DNA of 64,000 nucleotides from Anaerolineales bacterium (GTDB lineage: Bacteria > Chloroflexota > Anaerolineae > 4572-78 > J111), in the NCBI GenBank assembly GCA_015075405.1, contig JABTUK010000003.1, positions 620,001-684,000 of the forward strand. Direction: 5' to 3'. The translations under genes and the position numbers were made by a program. Shown one piece after another: positions 48,172 to 56,944 of the stretch. Under the pieces are notes generated by a model, which was given only the letters and a program-made list of their open reading frames with translations, was not told the DNA's origin and ran no database searches. Numbering within the stretch: position 1 is the stretch's first letter; each line of letters starts with the position of its first letter.

Positions 48172-48879
48172 CTAGACTTTACTCAGCAGCCCCATTTTCA
48201 AAGCCATTGTCACCGCTTCAGTCCGGTTATTGGCGTTGAGTTTGGCCAGAATATTGCCCACGTGAATTTTGACAGTCCGTTCGGCGATGATGAGGGTTTC
48301 GGCAATTTCTTTGTTTCGCGCGCCCTGGGCCAGTAATTTCAAAACTTCCATCTCGCGCGAGGTGAATTTGGGAGCGCCTTCAATGTCCGCTGAATTTTCC
48401 GGCGGAGGATTAAGCTCAACCTTCTCCTCGACCGGAGCGGGCTGAGTCATTAGGCTGGAAAACCGGTCGAGGATGCGGGCGGCGATGCCGGGATGTAATA
48501 ACGACTCGCCCCGGTAGGCCGCCCGAATGAATTGAATCAGTTGGTCGGGCGGGGCATCTTTGAGCAGGTAGCCGCGCGCCCCGGCGGCAATCCCGGCATA
48601 AACGTCGTCGTCGTCGGCAAAGGTGCTTAAAATGATAACGCGGGTGGCCGGCGCTTCGGCTCGGATTTGCTTGATGGCTTCCAGGCCATCCAGAACCGGC
48701 ATCTTCAAATCCATCAGCACTACATCGGGTTGGAGCGACAGGGTCAGCGCTACGGCTTCCGCGCCGTTGTTGGCCTCGCCCACCACCTCGATATCTTCTT
48801 CCAGGTCTACAATGGCGGCCAGGCCGCGCCGCACCACCGGATGGTCATCGGCCAGAATGACTCGAATGTACTCGCTCAT
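48172..48879 (-). CDS. NarL/FixJ family response regulator
   Basis: A 235-residue two-domain regulator. The receiver has the acidic pair in LADDHPV, the phosphoacceptor Asp in VVLMDLKMP (about 55) and the Lys in YLLKDAPP. A linker leads to the LuxR-type HTH (TSREMEVLKLLAQGARNKEI). It is translationally coupled (ATGA) to the sensor kinase upstream and is very likely its target. The regulon is unknown. Confidence 0.93.
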   Translation of the reverse strand: MSEYIRVILADDHPVVRRGLAAIVDLEEDIEVVGEANNGAEAVALTLSLQPDVVLMDLKMPVLDGLEAIKQIRAEAPATRVIILSTFADDDDVYAGIAAGARGYLLKDAPPDQLIQFIRAAYRGESLLHPGIAARILDRFSSLMTQPAPVEEKVELNPPPENSADIEGAPKFTSREMEVLKLLAQGARNKEIAETLIIAERTVKIHVGNILAKLNANNRTEAVTMALKMGLLSKV

Positions 48880-51644
48880 TTGGGGATTACTACCTTGATT
48901 TCGGTGCCGCCGCTGTCCGGCGTGTTAAACATGACCTGGCCCTGCATCAAGCCGACCCGCTGCTGAATACTCACCAGACCAAATCCATGCGCCCCATTGC
49001 CCCTACCCTGGAGCGCGTGTTCGGCTTGCCCATTCAAACCAACCCCGTCATCGCGGATGGTCAACGTCACTGTCTGAGGGGTATAACTCAAAACAACGAT
49101 GACCCGTTTGGCCTGGGCGTGACGGCTGACATTGGTCAACCCCTCCTGAGCAATCCGGTAGAGGTGCTGCTCAGCCTCGGGGTTGAGCGGGCTGGGGTAT
49201 CCTTCCAGAATAAAATTAGCTTTGAGCCGATGTTCTGAGCCAAAGCGTTGAACCTGCCGGGCAATGGCCTGGTCCAGGGGCAGGTTTTCCAGCACCGTTG
49301 GCCGTAAATTCAACACCGAGCGGCGAGCCTCCTGTAAGCTTTCGCGGGCTAAATCGTGCGCTTCCTGCAAGCTTTGCCGCGCTTTTTCGGGATGTTTGAG
49401 GCTGAGACGCTCGGCGGCTTGCAGTTGCACCAAGATGCCGGTAAACCCCTGGGCCAGCGTATCGTGGATTTCGCGGGCCACCCGGTTACGTTCTTCCAAA
49501 ATGGCGACTTCGCGGCTGCGGCGATACAAACGGGCATTGACCACCGCAATGGCAATCTGGTCGCCGATAGCTTGCAGCAGTTCAGCTTCAGCCTCGGCAA
49601 AAACCTGTTCCTGCCTGCTAGCCATGCCCAACACCCCAAAGGTAACCCCTTTGGCCACCAGCGGGGCCAGGGCCAACGACTGCCAGGGCAGTTGGGCCAT
49701 GAGCGGCTCGCCGGCCCACCGGCTGCGTTGAATTTGCTCCGCGTCCAGCAAAAGCGGCTGGCTGGACTGCGCGGCCTGCCCAATCAAACCTTGCCCAAAT
49801 TCAACTCGTTGAATCGTCGCATCTTCGGCCAGTCGAGACGGCATACCCCGCTGCGCCCGCAGCCGTAAAAACTCCTCCATTTCCCGCTGCAAATAAATCC
49901 AGCAAGCATCCACCTCCATTACTTCCAGCACCGCCGCCATGGCCTTATCCAGCACCTCTTCAATCACCAGCGACTCATTGACCGTGCGGGCCACCCGGTT
50001 GAGGGCGCTCAGAAAACGGACTTGCTTCTGCAATTCAGCATCGGTCAAACTGAAGAGGGCCGCGTGCTCCAAGGCGATGGCGGCATAGTTAGCAAAGCTG
50101 GCGGCCAAATCAATTTCCTGCTCGGAAAAATAATGAACCTCGGCTCGATAAATAACCAACGCTGCCGGCGGCACATATAGGGCCTGGAGCGGAATAATCA
50201 GACAAGAACGAAACCCTTCGGCGCGGGCCAGCGGCAGCCACGGTTCAAAATCAGGCTCAACCTCGATGTCGGGCACCTGTACAACCTGCTTCGACATAAT
50301 AGCTCGGTAGGTGGGGAAGCGCTGCGGGTTTTCTGTTAAATCAATCGGCGCGGCGTAATTCTGGCTCAAGCCGCGGCTGGCCCGAATTTCCATGTGGCCG
50401 GTGCGCTCATTCATTACCCGGATGGCGCACCGCTGGACCCGCAGCAGGCGCTGTACTTCGTCCAGAATTGTGTCAATCACTTGTTGGGTATCGAGCGTCG
50501 AGACGACAGCCTCGCCAGTCTTATTGAGCGTGGTCAGTTCGACCAACCGCTGCCGGATGTGCTGGTCGGCATGGAGTAGCGCGCCGGTCAGGCGACCAAT
50601 CTGGTCAGGCCGCCGGGCCAGCGGCGCAATCACGGCTCGGTCCCGCTGGGCTGCGGCAGTTTGTTGGCCGACACTTTCGCCATAATCGGTCAGTTTTCCC
50701 AGCGGAACCATCACCCGGCGAGACAAAACGGTCCAGAACAGGAACGCTCCCAGGGTAAACATAACCAGAGCCAGCACCAGACCGCGCTGGAAACTGGTCA
50801 ACGAAGCAAAGGCCAGCCGAGCCGGGCGCTGTACAATCACCCCCCAGCCTGCGCTGGCAATAGGGGTATAACTGTGCAGCCACACGGCTCCCTGGTTGTC
50901 TTTGGCTTCAAGAGAACCTTCTCGACCGGCCAGGACCGGCCTGACCCCGGTCAGAGACCCTGATACATCTTCCAGGATGTGCGTCGCCTCGGAATGGGCT
51001 ATCACCTGACCGGCAGCATCTACCATAATAATGGTAACACCATCGCTGCGGGAATGATTTTGCCCGATCTGCTTGAGGGTTTCGGTAATTCGTTGCAGGT
51101 CAAGATTGGTGGCGACAACGCCATCAAAGCGGCCCTGCTTAAAAATGGGCATCACACTGGTGACAACCGGCCGGTTGGTGGTGGGCGAAATACGCCCTTT
51201 GGAAAAAACGTGGGTTCCGCTCTCGTGGGCGGCAATGAAGTAATCTCGAAAGGAAAAATCCTGCCCTACGGTTGAGCCGGGGCCGGGGGGATAATGATAC
51301 AGCATGACGCCATCGGCGGAGAGGCGGTAAAAGAGATTAATATCCTGCCGCGCGGCCACTCCGGCTGCGAAGGCAACTTCCATCCCGGCGGGGTCCGCCT
51401 CAGCGACAGCCGGCATGTGGGCAAAGGCGGCGACGGCCTCTTTGGATTTTAATAACAGGTCATTCGTTTCCAGGGCAACAGCGCGAGCCAGACTTAAATC
51501 GGCCGCAATCACATCTTCCCGCAGGCGCTGGCTGGCGCTGGCATAAAAAAAGAGCGCCAGCACAAAAATGGGCACGACAAACAGCAAATACAGAGCCAGG
51601 AGTTGAAGCCTTAAATCCTGTTTACCCCAACTTTTCACGATCAT
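48876..51644 (-). CDS. Membrane sensor histidine kinase (dCache, HAMP, two GAF, HisKA_3)
   Basis: A 922-residue NarX-like kinase. Residues about 18-38 form the first helix. An extracytoplasmic dCache-like sensor spans about 40-280 (FSFRDYFIAAHESG, GVVATNLDLQ). The second helix is at about 285-310, then HAMP and a coiled region. GAF domains lie at about 385-535 and 560-705. The HisKA_3 histidine is in RVAREIHDTLAQG, and the ATPase N-box is in AQEGLTNVSRHAQA. The stimulus is unknown, perhaps an amino acid or organic acid bound by dCache. ATG 51644 has only a weak Shine-Dalgarno. Confidence 0.92.
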   Translation of the reverse strand: MIVKSWGKQDLRLQLLALYLLFVVPIFVLALFFYASASQRLREDVIAADLSLARAVALETNDLLLKSKEAVAAFAHMPAVAEADPAGMEVAFAAGVAARQDINLFYRLSADGVMLYHYPPGPGSTVGQDFSFRDYFIAAHESGTHVFSKGRISPTTNRPVVTSVMPIFKQGRFDGVVATNLDLQRITETLKQIGQNHSRSDGVTIIMVDAAGQVIAHSEATHILEDVSGSLTGVRPVLAGREGSLEAKDNQGAVWLHSYTPIASAGWGVIVQRPARLAFASLTSFQRGLVLALVMFTLGAFLFWTVLSRRVMVPLGKLTDYGESVGQQTAAAQRDRAVIAPLARRPDQIGRLTGALLHADQHIRQRLVELTTLNKTGEAVVSTLDTQQVIDTILDEVQRLLRVQRCAIRVMNERTGHMEIRASRGLSQNYAAPIDLTENPQRFPTYRAIMSKQVVQVPDIEVEPDFEPWLPLARAEGFRSCLIIPLQALYVPPAALVIYRAEVHYFSEQEIDLAASFANYAAIALEHAALFSLTDAELQKQVRFLSALNRVARTVNESLVIEEVLDKAMAAVLEVMEVDACWIYLQREMEEFLRLRAQRGMPSRLAEDATIQRVEFGQGLIGQAAQSSQPLLLDAEQIQRSRWAGEPLMAQLPWQSLALAPLVAKGVTFGVLGMASRQEQVFAEAEAELLQAIGDQIAIAVVNARLYRRSREVAILEERNRVAREIHDTLAQGFTGILVQLQAAERLSLKHPEKARQSLQEAHDLARESLQEARRSVLNLRPTVLENLPLDQAIARQVQRFGSEHRLKANFILEGYPSPLNPEAEQHLYRIAQEGLTNVSRHAQAKRVIVVLSYTPQTVTLTIRDDGVGLNGQAEHALQGRGNGAHGFGLVSIQQRVGLMQGQVMFNTPDSGGTEIKVVIPK

Positions 51645-51756
51645 CGTGAAATTTGCCCCCCTGAATTATGGGTCCGCCGGTGACTATAGTATACCATAAA
51701 AACCGCTCAAGCGACGACTCGCCCTTTTGGGATAGATGAAACTGTAAGAATGGCTC

Positions 51757-51785
51757 TCGACATCCGTCTAATTGTGTGATATAAT
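51757..51785 (+). promoter_or_regulatory. Promoter of the leuS leader
   Basis: TCGACA (51757-51762) and a perfect TATAAT (51780-51785) are 17 bases apart. Transcription should start at about 51792, just before the Shine-Dalgarno of the leader ORF. Confidence 0.75.
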
Positions 51786-51807
51786 TGCCTGCGTGAGGCG
51801 TGAAAAA

Positions 51808-51939
51808 ATGTTTAATCAAGTTTATTTCGTCAAACCAAATCAATCCACTGTTACCGCCAGCCCCCGGCTGGCGCTTGCGCTTGGTTTGAGCCTTAGTCAC
51901 AAACTTCTCCTTCCGACGGTTCCCCTTAACGGGATTTGA
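51808..51939 (+). CDS. Leucine-rich leader peptide upstream of leuS
   Basis: A 43-codon ORF starting at ATG 51808 and ending at TGA 51937-51939. GAGG stands nine bases before the ATG, and the promoter at 51757-51785 puts the start codon about 16 bases into the mRNA. Nine of the last 23 codons are Leu (positions 21, 23, 25, 27, 29, 33, 34, 35 and 40), including CTT CTC CTT in a row. A GCCAGCC/GGCTGGC hairpin (51856-51872) opens the Leu-rich part. A strong terminator follows 24 bases after the stop. This is the layout of an amino-acid leader peptide that controls transcription into the synthetase gene. The peptide itself probably has no other function. Confidence 0.7.
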   Translation: MFNQVYFVKPNQSTVTASPRLALALGLSLSHKLLLPTVPLNGI

Positions 51940-51962
51940 CGGTAGCTTCGCTTACCTTTGAG

Positions 51963-51986
51963 AGCCGGTCGGAAGACCGGCTTTTT
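51963..51986 (+). terminator. Attenuator terminator upstream of leuS
   Basis: AGCCGGTC, a GGAA tetraloop and GACCGGCT followed by TTTT form an 8-bp GC-rich terminator between the leader ORF and leuS. The segment GTCGGAAG (51968-51975) can instead pair with CTTCCGAC (51910-51917) in the Leu-codon region, which would break the terminator. A weaker bulged pairing of GACGG (51938-51942, at the stop codon) with CCGGTC is also possible. Confidence 0.8.
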
Positions 51987-52022
51987 AATTGTGAATGGTG
52001 AATTGTCAATTGTGAATTGTGA
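51986..52022. repeat. Micro-repeat (AATTGTGAAT units) in the leuS leader
   Basis: AATTGTGAATGGTGAATTG and TCAATTGTGAATTGTGAAC units lie between the attenuator and the leuS start. They have the same unit as the repeats upstream of mutS and next to the methyltransferase gene. Confidence 0.8.
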
Positions 52023-52064
52023 ACTTACAATAGCAGAGATTTTACCCATAGATTGTGAGAAATT

Positions 52065-54641
52065 ATGACTGAAAAGTACAACCCGCAAGTGATTGAGCAA
52101 AAATGGCAGCAGCGCTGGGAAGCCGACGGTCTGAACCGGGCCGAGATTGACCCCAGCCGAGAAAAATATTACGCCATGACCATGTATCCCTACCCCAGCG
52201 GCGATTTGCACATGGGCCACTGGTACGCCATGGCCCCCAGCGATGTCCGCGCCCGCTGGATGCGCATGAAAGGCTACAACGTGCTGTTTCCGATGGGTTT
52301 TGACAGCTTTGGTCTGCCCGCCGAAAACGCAGCTATCAAGCGCGGCATCCACCCCAAAGAGTGGACCTATGCCAACATCAAACGCATGCGCGGCCAACTG
52401 CGCTCGATGGGGGCGATGTTCGACTGGGAGCGTGAAGCCATCACCTCTGACCCCAGCTACTACAAATGGAGCCAGTGGTTCTTTTTGAAGCTGTACGATA
52501 TGGGTCTGGCCTACAAAACCATGGCCCCGGTGGATTTTTGTCCCACCTGCAATACTACCCTGGCCCGCGAGCAGGTCTGGGGCGAAGACCGCCACTGCGA
52601 GCGCTGCGGTACGCCGGTAATCAAAAAAGATTTGAATCAGTGGTTCTTCAAAATTACAAAATACGCTGACGAACTGCTGGATTTTTCGCATCTGAACTGG
52701 CCGGAACGGGTCCACGCCATGCAGAAAAACTGGATTGGTCGCAGCGAGGGCGCGGAGGTTGTCTTCAAAACGGAAAAAGGCGGCCATGATATCCCTATTT
52801 TCACCACCCGGCCCGACACGCTGTGGGGGGCAACCTTTATGGTTTTGGCCCCAGAGCATCCGCTGGTGGCCGAACTGACCACGCCGGAGCAAAAAGCGGC
52901 GGTAGACACTTATGTTGCTCAGGCCACCCGCCAGACCGAAATTGACCGCCTGGCAACCGACAAAGAAAAAACGGGGGTGTTCATCGGCGCGTATGCCATC
53001 AACCCGGTCAACAACGAGCGTATTCCCATCTGGATTGCCGACTACGTGTTGATGACCTACGGCACCGGGGCCATTATGGCCGTGCCCAGCGGCGACGAGC
53101 GCGACTTCGCCTTTGCCCAAAAATACGGTTTGCCCATCCCGGTGGTTGTTGCGCCCAAAGATTGGGATGGTCAGCCGTTCACGGAAGCCTACACCGAACC
53201 GGGTACGCTGGTCAACAGCGGCCCCTTTAACGGCTATGCCACCATCGGCAAGTACAGCCTGGAAGAATGGACGCCCGCAGTGGCCGCCCAATACGGCCTG
53301 CCCGCCGATTTGACGCCCGAAACCGAAGGCCGCCGGGCCGTGACCCACTGGCTAGAACAGCAGGGCATCGGCAAATTTGCCGTCACCTACCGCCTGCGCG
53401 ATTGGCTAATCAGCCGGCAGCGCTATTGGGGCTGCCCCATCCCCATGATTACCTGTCCTGCATGCGGCATTGTGCCCGTGCCCTACGCCGAACTGCCGGT
53501 TGAGCTGCCGGAGGATGTCCAATTTATGCCCACCGGCGAATCGCCGTTGAAGTTTCACGAGGGCTTTAGGCATGTTAAATGCCCGCAGTGCGGCTCTGAA
53601 AACGCCGAGCGGGAAACCGACACCATGGATACCTTTATGTGCTCCAGTTGGTACCAGTACGCCTACATGGATCCGCATTGGAAAGACGGTCAACCCCTGT
53701 CGCCGGATGATATACCCTTCAACCCGACCGAAGGCCAGTACTGGCTGCCGGTTGACCAGTACACCGGCGGCATCGAGCACGCGACCATGCACCTGCTGTA
53801 CACCCGCTTTTTTACCAAAGCCATGCACGATATGGGCGTGGTTCCCTTCGACGAGCCGATGAACGCCCTGTTCAATCAGGGCATCATCCTGGGCGAAGAC
53901 CGGGAGAAGATGAGCAAGAGTCGCGGCAATGTGGTCGCCCCGGATGATTTGGTGCAAGCCTACGGCGCTGACACTGTGCGCGGCTACCTGATGTTCGGTT
54001 TTCGCTGGGACCAGGGCGGCCCGTGGGACAGCAAGGGCATTCTGGGCGTGCAGCGATTTTTGGAACGGGTGTGGGATTTGGTGACGGGAGAAGGCGGCAG
54101 AGGGGCAGGGGAGCAGGGGAGCAGGGGTGAACCTTCAGAGGCGCAACTGCGGGAGTTGCGGCGCAAGCAGCATCAGGCCATCCGCCGGGTGACGCAGGAT
54201 ATTGAGAGTTTCAGCTTCAACACGATGGTGGCCGGGCTGATGGAATATACCAACGCTCTGGTCGCTATTCGCAGCACTGCGCCGGGAATAGTCACCCATT
54301 CTGCCTGGGCCGAAGCCATCCGCAGCCTGGTTTTGCTGCTGGCCCCCGGTTTTCCCCATATTGCCGAGGAGCTGTGGGCCAAGATGGGCCAACCTTACAG
54401 CGTCCACCAGCAAAGCTGGCCCACCTGGGATGAGGCTTTGGCCAAAGAGGACGTGGTCGAAATCGCGGTGCAGGTTAACGGCAAAGTCCGCGACAAAATC
54501 GAAGTGCCGGTCGAGATTGGCGAGGCCGAAGCCAGAGCTAAGGCCCTGGCAACCGAAGGCGTCCAGCGCCATCTGGAAGGCAAAACGCCGGCCAAGGTGA
54601 TTTATGTGCCGGGTCGGTTGGTTAATATCGTGGTAAAGTAA
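52065..54641 (+). CDS. leuS: Leucyl-tRNA synthetase
   Basis: An 858-residue class Ia synthetase. The HIGH motif is PYPSGDLHMGHWY (about 42-54) and KMSKS is at about 615-619 (EKMSKSRGN). Zinc cysteines occur as CPTC/CERC and CPACG/CPQCG. The CP1 editing domain has TTRPDTLWGATFM and the editing Asp region GTGAIMAVPSGDERD. The C-terminal domain ends VPGRLVNIVV. Residues about 674-690 (GEGGRGAGEQGSRGEP) are a low-complexity insert encoded by a GGCAGGGGAGCAGGGG micro-repeat in the anticodon-binding part. Its expression is probably set by the leader at 51757-51986. Confidence 0.97.
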   Translation: MTEKYNPQVIEQKWQQRWEADGLNRAEIDPSREKYYAMTMYPYPSGDLHMGHWYAMAPSDVRARWMRMKGYNVLFPMGFDSFGLPAENAAIKRGIHPKEWTYANIKRMRGQLRSMGAMFDWEREAITSDPSYYKWSQWFFLKLYDMGLAYKTMAPVDFCPTCNTTLAREQVWGEDRHCERCGTPVIKKDLNQWFFKITKYADELLDFSHLNWPERVHAMQKNWIGRSEGAEVVFKTEKGGHDIPIFTTRPDTLWGATFMVLAPEHPLVAELTTPEQKAAVDTYVAQATRQTEIDRLATDKEKTGVFIGAYAINPVNNERIPIWIADYVLMTYGTGAIMAVPSGDERDFAFAQKYGLPIPVVVAPKDWDGQPFTEAYTEPGTLVNSGPFNGYATIGKYSLEEWTPAVAAQYGLPADLTPETEGRRAVTHWLEQQGIGKFAVTYRLRDWLISRQRYWGCPIPMITCPACGIVPVPYAELPVELPEDVQFMPTGESPLKFHEGFRHVKCPQCGSENAERETDTMDTFMCSSWYQYAYMDPHWKDGQPLSPDDIPFNPTEGQYWLPVDQYTGGIEHATMHLLYTRFFTKAMHDMGVVPFDEPMNALFNQGIILGEDREKMSKSRGNVVAPDDLVQAYGADTVRGYLMFGFRWDQGGPWDSKGILGVQRFLERVWDLVTGEGGRGAGEQGSRGEPSEAQLRELRRKQHQAIRRVTQDIESFSFNTMVAGLMEYTNALVAIRSTAPGIVTHSAWAEAIRSLVLLLAPGFPHIAEELWAKMGQPYSVHQQSWPTWDEALAKEDVVEIAVQVNGKVRDKIEVPVEIGEAEARAKALATEGVQRHLEGKTPAKVIYVPGRLVNIVVK
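54085..54130. repeat. Micro-repeat inside leuS
   Basis: GGGAGAAGGCGGCAGAGG and GGCAGGGGAGCAGGGGAGC units lie in frame, after the KMSKS region. They match repeats at 15769-15805 and 27773-27812. Confidence 0.8.
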
Positions 54642-54730
54642 TCTCGTGAGGGTGCGGATTTATGAGTCTCAGTGTGATAGTCAAAAATGATAATTTCGCA
54701 CTTCTGTAGCTCATAAGCAAGAGGTGTGTA

Positions 54731-55462
54731 ATGAGTGTACAAACGATAAACCCCACCAAAGAGTTCGAGCCGGAGGCGGTCCCGATTGAACCACCTCCTT
54801 TGAATTCAGGCGACCGTCTCTCGCGGGCCGAGTTCGAGCGGCGATATGAGGCTCATCCCGAAATCAAAAAAGCCGAACTTGTTGAAGGAGTCGTTTATAT
54901 GCCGTCGCCCATTCATCTTCAAAAGCATGCTGAACCTCATGGTCAAATCGTAACCTGGCTTGGCGTCTACACGGCAGGAACACCGGGTCTTCAGTTGGCT
55001 GATAATGCTACTGTCCGGCTTGATTTTGAAAATGAAGTTCAGCCCGATGCTTTTCTACGAATAAAATCAGAATTTGGCGGAAAAGCACAAGTTACCGATG
55101 ATGATTACCTTGAAGGTTCGCCTGAACTTATTGTGGAAATAGCCGCCAGCAGCGCCGCTTACGATATGCACGACAAGCGCCGGGTTTATGCGCGTAACGG
55201 CGTGCAAGAGTACCTGGTGGCGCAAATGTACGAAAAACGAGTGGACTGGTTTGTTTTGCGAGAGGGTGTTTACGAAACACTCGCGCCCGATGAAAATGGT
55301 ATCCTCCGCAGCCAAGTTTTCCCCGGCCTGTGGCTGCAACCCCAAGCTTTCTGGGCCGGCGACCTGGCGGCTATACTGGCGACCCTGCAAGAGGGCCTGG
55401 CCGCGCCGGAACATCAGGCTTTTGTTGAGCAATTAAAAACCAAAGTTTCCTCACGGAGCTAA
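54731..55462 (+). CDS. Uma2 family (DUF820) putative endonuclease
   Basis: A 243-residue protein with the PD-(D/E)xK-like Uma2 fold. AELVEGVVYMPSP, QPDAFLRI (Asp), PELIVEIAASS (Glu) and KRRVYARNGVQEYLV (Lys) come in the expected order. Uma2 proteins are abundant in Chloroflexota and Cyanobacteria, and their role is not settled. AGAGGTG precedes the ATG. The gene follows leuS by 89 bases. Confidence 0.88.
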   Translation: MSVQTINPTKEFEPEAVPIEPPPLNSGDRLSRAEFERRYEAHPEIKKAELVEGVVYMPSPIHLQKHAEPHGQIVTWLGVYTAGTPGLQLADNATVRLDFENEVQPDAFLRIKSEFGGKAQVTDDDYLEGSPELIVEIAASSAAYDMHDKRRVYARNGVQEYLVAQMYEKRVDWFVLREGVYETLAPDENGILRSQVFPGLWLQPQAFWAGDLAAILATLQEGLAAPEHQAFVEQLKTKVSSRS

Positions 55463-55468
55463 AAGACG

Positions 55469-56164
55469 GTGTCAACGATTATCCATGTGGTTCGTCACGG
55501 GCGCATCCCCAATTACGATACTGACCAATCCCTGACCGCCGAGGGTCGGGAAGAAGCTTTAGCCGTTGGCCGAGGACTGGCGGCTTTGATCCAACCAGGG
55601 GAAACGATTCGCTTTTGCAGCAGCCCGGCTCGTCGCGCCCGCGAAACGGCGGCTTTGCTTTGCCAGGGTATTACCAACACAGTGGCTGAAACCCGCACAG
55701 ACGTCACTGTTGTGACCCCCATTGCTGTAGATGATCGTTTGCAGAATAACCAGTTCTATCTGAACGGCTCCAGCTACGATCCCATGATCCCGCTGCTCGA
55801 TGTTGCCCACTGGCGAGTCCAGAGTACGCCCTCGCCGGAAAATGAGGCGTTTCTGGCCTATCAAACCGAATTTTGGAGCGCGTCCGATCCAGTCACCTAC
55901 TGGTTAACCCACCCCAGCCCGTTAGCCGAGTCGCCCGCGGCGGTGGTTGAACGGCTGCAAGCTTGTCTTAAAGAGCGTCTGACCGGGCAGGAAAATAATA
56001 ATTCGCTTCACCGTGAGATTTGTGTGACCCACTCGGCCAATATTCGGGCATTTCTGCGGCAGGTGTTTGGCCGCGATCCCGGTCCGCCGGCCTTTAGCGG
56101 CCTGCTGACCATCAGCGCCGGGCAGGTGGAATATCAAGGACAGGTAGCAGATTTTTCCCTATGA
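55469..56164 (+). CDS. Histidine phosphatase family protein
   Basis: A 231-residue phosphatase. The catalytic RHG is in VVRHGRIPNYD (His about 9), the Arg pair is in CSSPARRARETAALL and the second His is in CVTHSANIRAF. Family members dephosphorylate sugar phosphates, cobalamin intermediates or, in SixA, phospho-histidine on a kinase. The start is GTG. Its stop overlaps the ATG of a histidine kinase (ATGA), so the two proteins are made together. Confidence 0.88.
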   Translation: MSTIIHVVRHGRIPNYDTDQSLTAEGREEALAVGRGLAALIQPGETIRFCSSPARRARETAALLCQGITNTVAETRTDVTVVTPIAVDDRLQNNQFYLNGSSYDPMIPLLDVAHWRVQSTPSPENEAFLAYQTEFWSASDPVTYWLTHPSPLAESPAAVVERLQACLKERLTGQENNNSLHREICVTHSANIRAFLRQVFGRDPGPPAFSGLLTISAGQVEYQGQVADFSL

Positions 56165-56883
56165 AACAACCAGACCAGACCCCCCGGCAACGGAGTCGAA
56201 AACGGACAATGACGGTGGAGCGTGCGCTTGAAACCCTTGAAAATGAGCGGCGCTACGTGGCCAGAGAGCTGCACGATGGCGTGGCTCAGACCACACTCCA
56301 GCTCGGCTTGCAGGCAGGTATCTGTCGTAAACTGCTGGAACGGGGCAATTTGGACATGCTGGCGCAAGAACTGGCGGCGCTTGAGGCGCGGGTTCAGTTG
56401 GCCTCAACCCAGGTCCGGGAAGTGATTGCCGAGATGCGCCCGCCCCGGCTTGAACCGGATGCTTCTCTGCAAGAGTATCTAAAAACCGCCGTTGATACCC
56501 ATGTGGAGCGGGGCGGGGCCTGGCTTGAGTTTCAGGATAATTTGTCTGCCCAGCCGCCGTTTTCACCGGCTCAAAAGCTGACTTTAACCCGGATGGTCCA
56601 GGAAGCGCTGCTCAATGTACGTAAACATGCCCAGGCGACAAATATCCGCCTGAGCCTCAGCGAAGATGCCAATTATGTTTATGTGACGATTACCGATAAC
56701 GGCCGGGGGTTTGAACCAGCCGAGATAGAGGCGCGCCCGGTGGACCGGGGTGGGGCTGGGTTAGCCAATCTAAGAGCGCGAGCCAGGACATTGGGGGGAA
56801 GGTTGACGATTGCCAGGGGGACAGGCGGACAGGGAACAGAAATGAAGGTCGTTGTTCCCAAAAAGTTCATCGGCCAGATATAA
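56161..56883 (+). CDS. Soluble histidine kinase (HisKA_3 + HATPase)
   Basis: A 240-residue cytoplasmic kinase without a sensor domain. The phosphoacceptor is in VARELHDGVAQTTLQLGLQ (about 37-55), the N-box is QEALLNVRKHA, the G1 is DNGRGFEP and G2 is GGAGLANLRARARTLGG. The ATP site is complete. No receiver is encoded beside it; the nearest is at 48172-48879. A start at MTVERALETL (16 residues in) is possible. The coupling with a histidine phosphatase is unusual. Confidence 0.87.
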   Translation: MKQPDQTPRQRSRKRTMTVERALETLENERRYVARELHDGVAQTTLQLGLQAGICRKLLERGNLDMLAQELAALEARVQLASTQVREVIAEMRPPRLEPDASLQEYLKTAVDTHVERGGAWLEFQDNLSAQPPFSPAQKLTLTRMVQEALLNVRKHAQATNIRLSLSEDANYVYVTITDNGRGFEPAEIEARPVDRGGAGLANLRARARTLGGRLTIARGTGGQGTEMKVVVPKKFIGQI

Positions 56884-56944
56884 AAACCGCCCAGTTTTCT
56901 CTAAAAAGATCAATCTGAGCGGCTCACAGACAATTACCGGCGGT

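Noticed and set aside
51622..51900. A 92-codon minus-strand ORF upstream of the sensor kinase
   Set aside because: It runs antisense through the leuS promoter and leader peptide and shows no recognisable domain; the plus-strand features explain the region better.
51835..51986. T-box riboswitch in front of leuS
   Set aside because: I could not find the conserved T-box antiterminator bulge (AGGGTGGNACCGCG-like) or a plausible specifier loop; the translated leader model fits better.
51897..53348. A 483-codon open frame on the minus strand opposite leuS
   Set aside because: It is the complement of leuS, whose motifs are complete; the antisense translation has no domain and reflects high GC at third positions.
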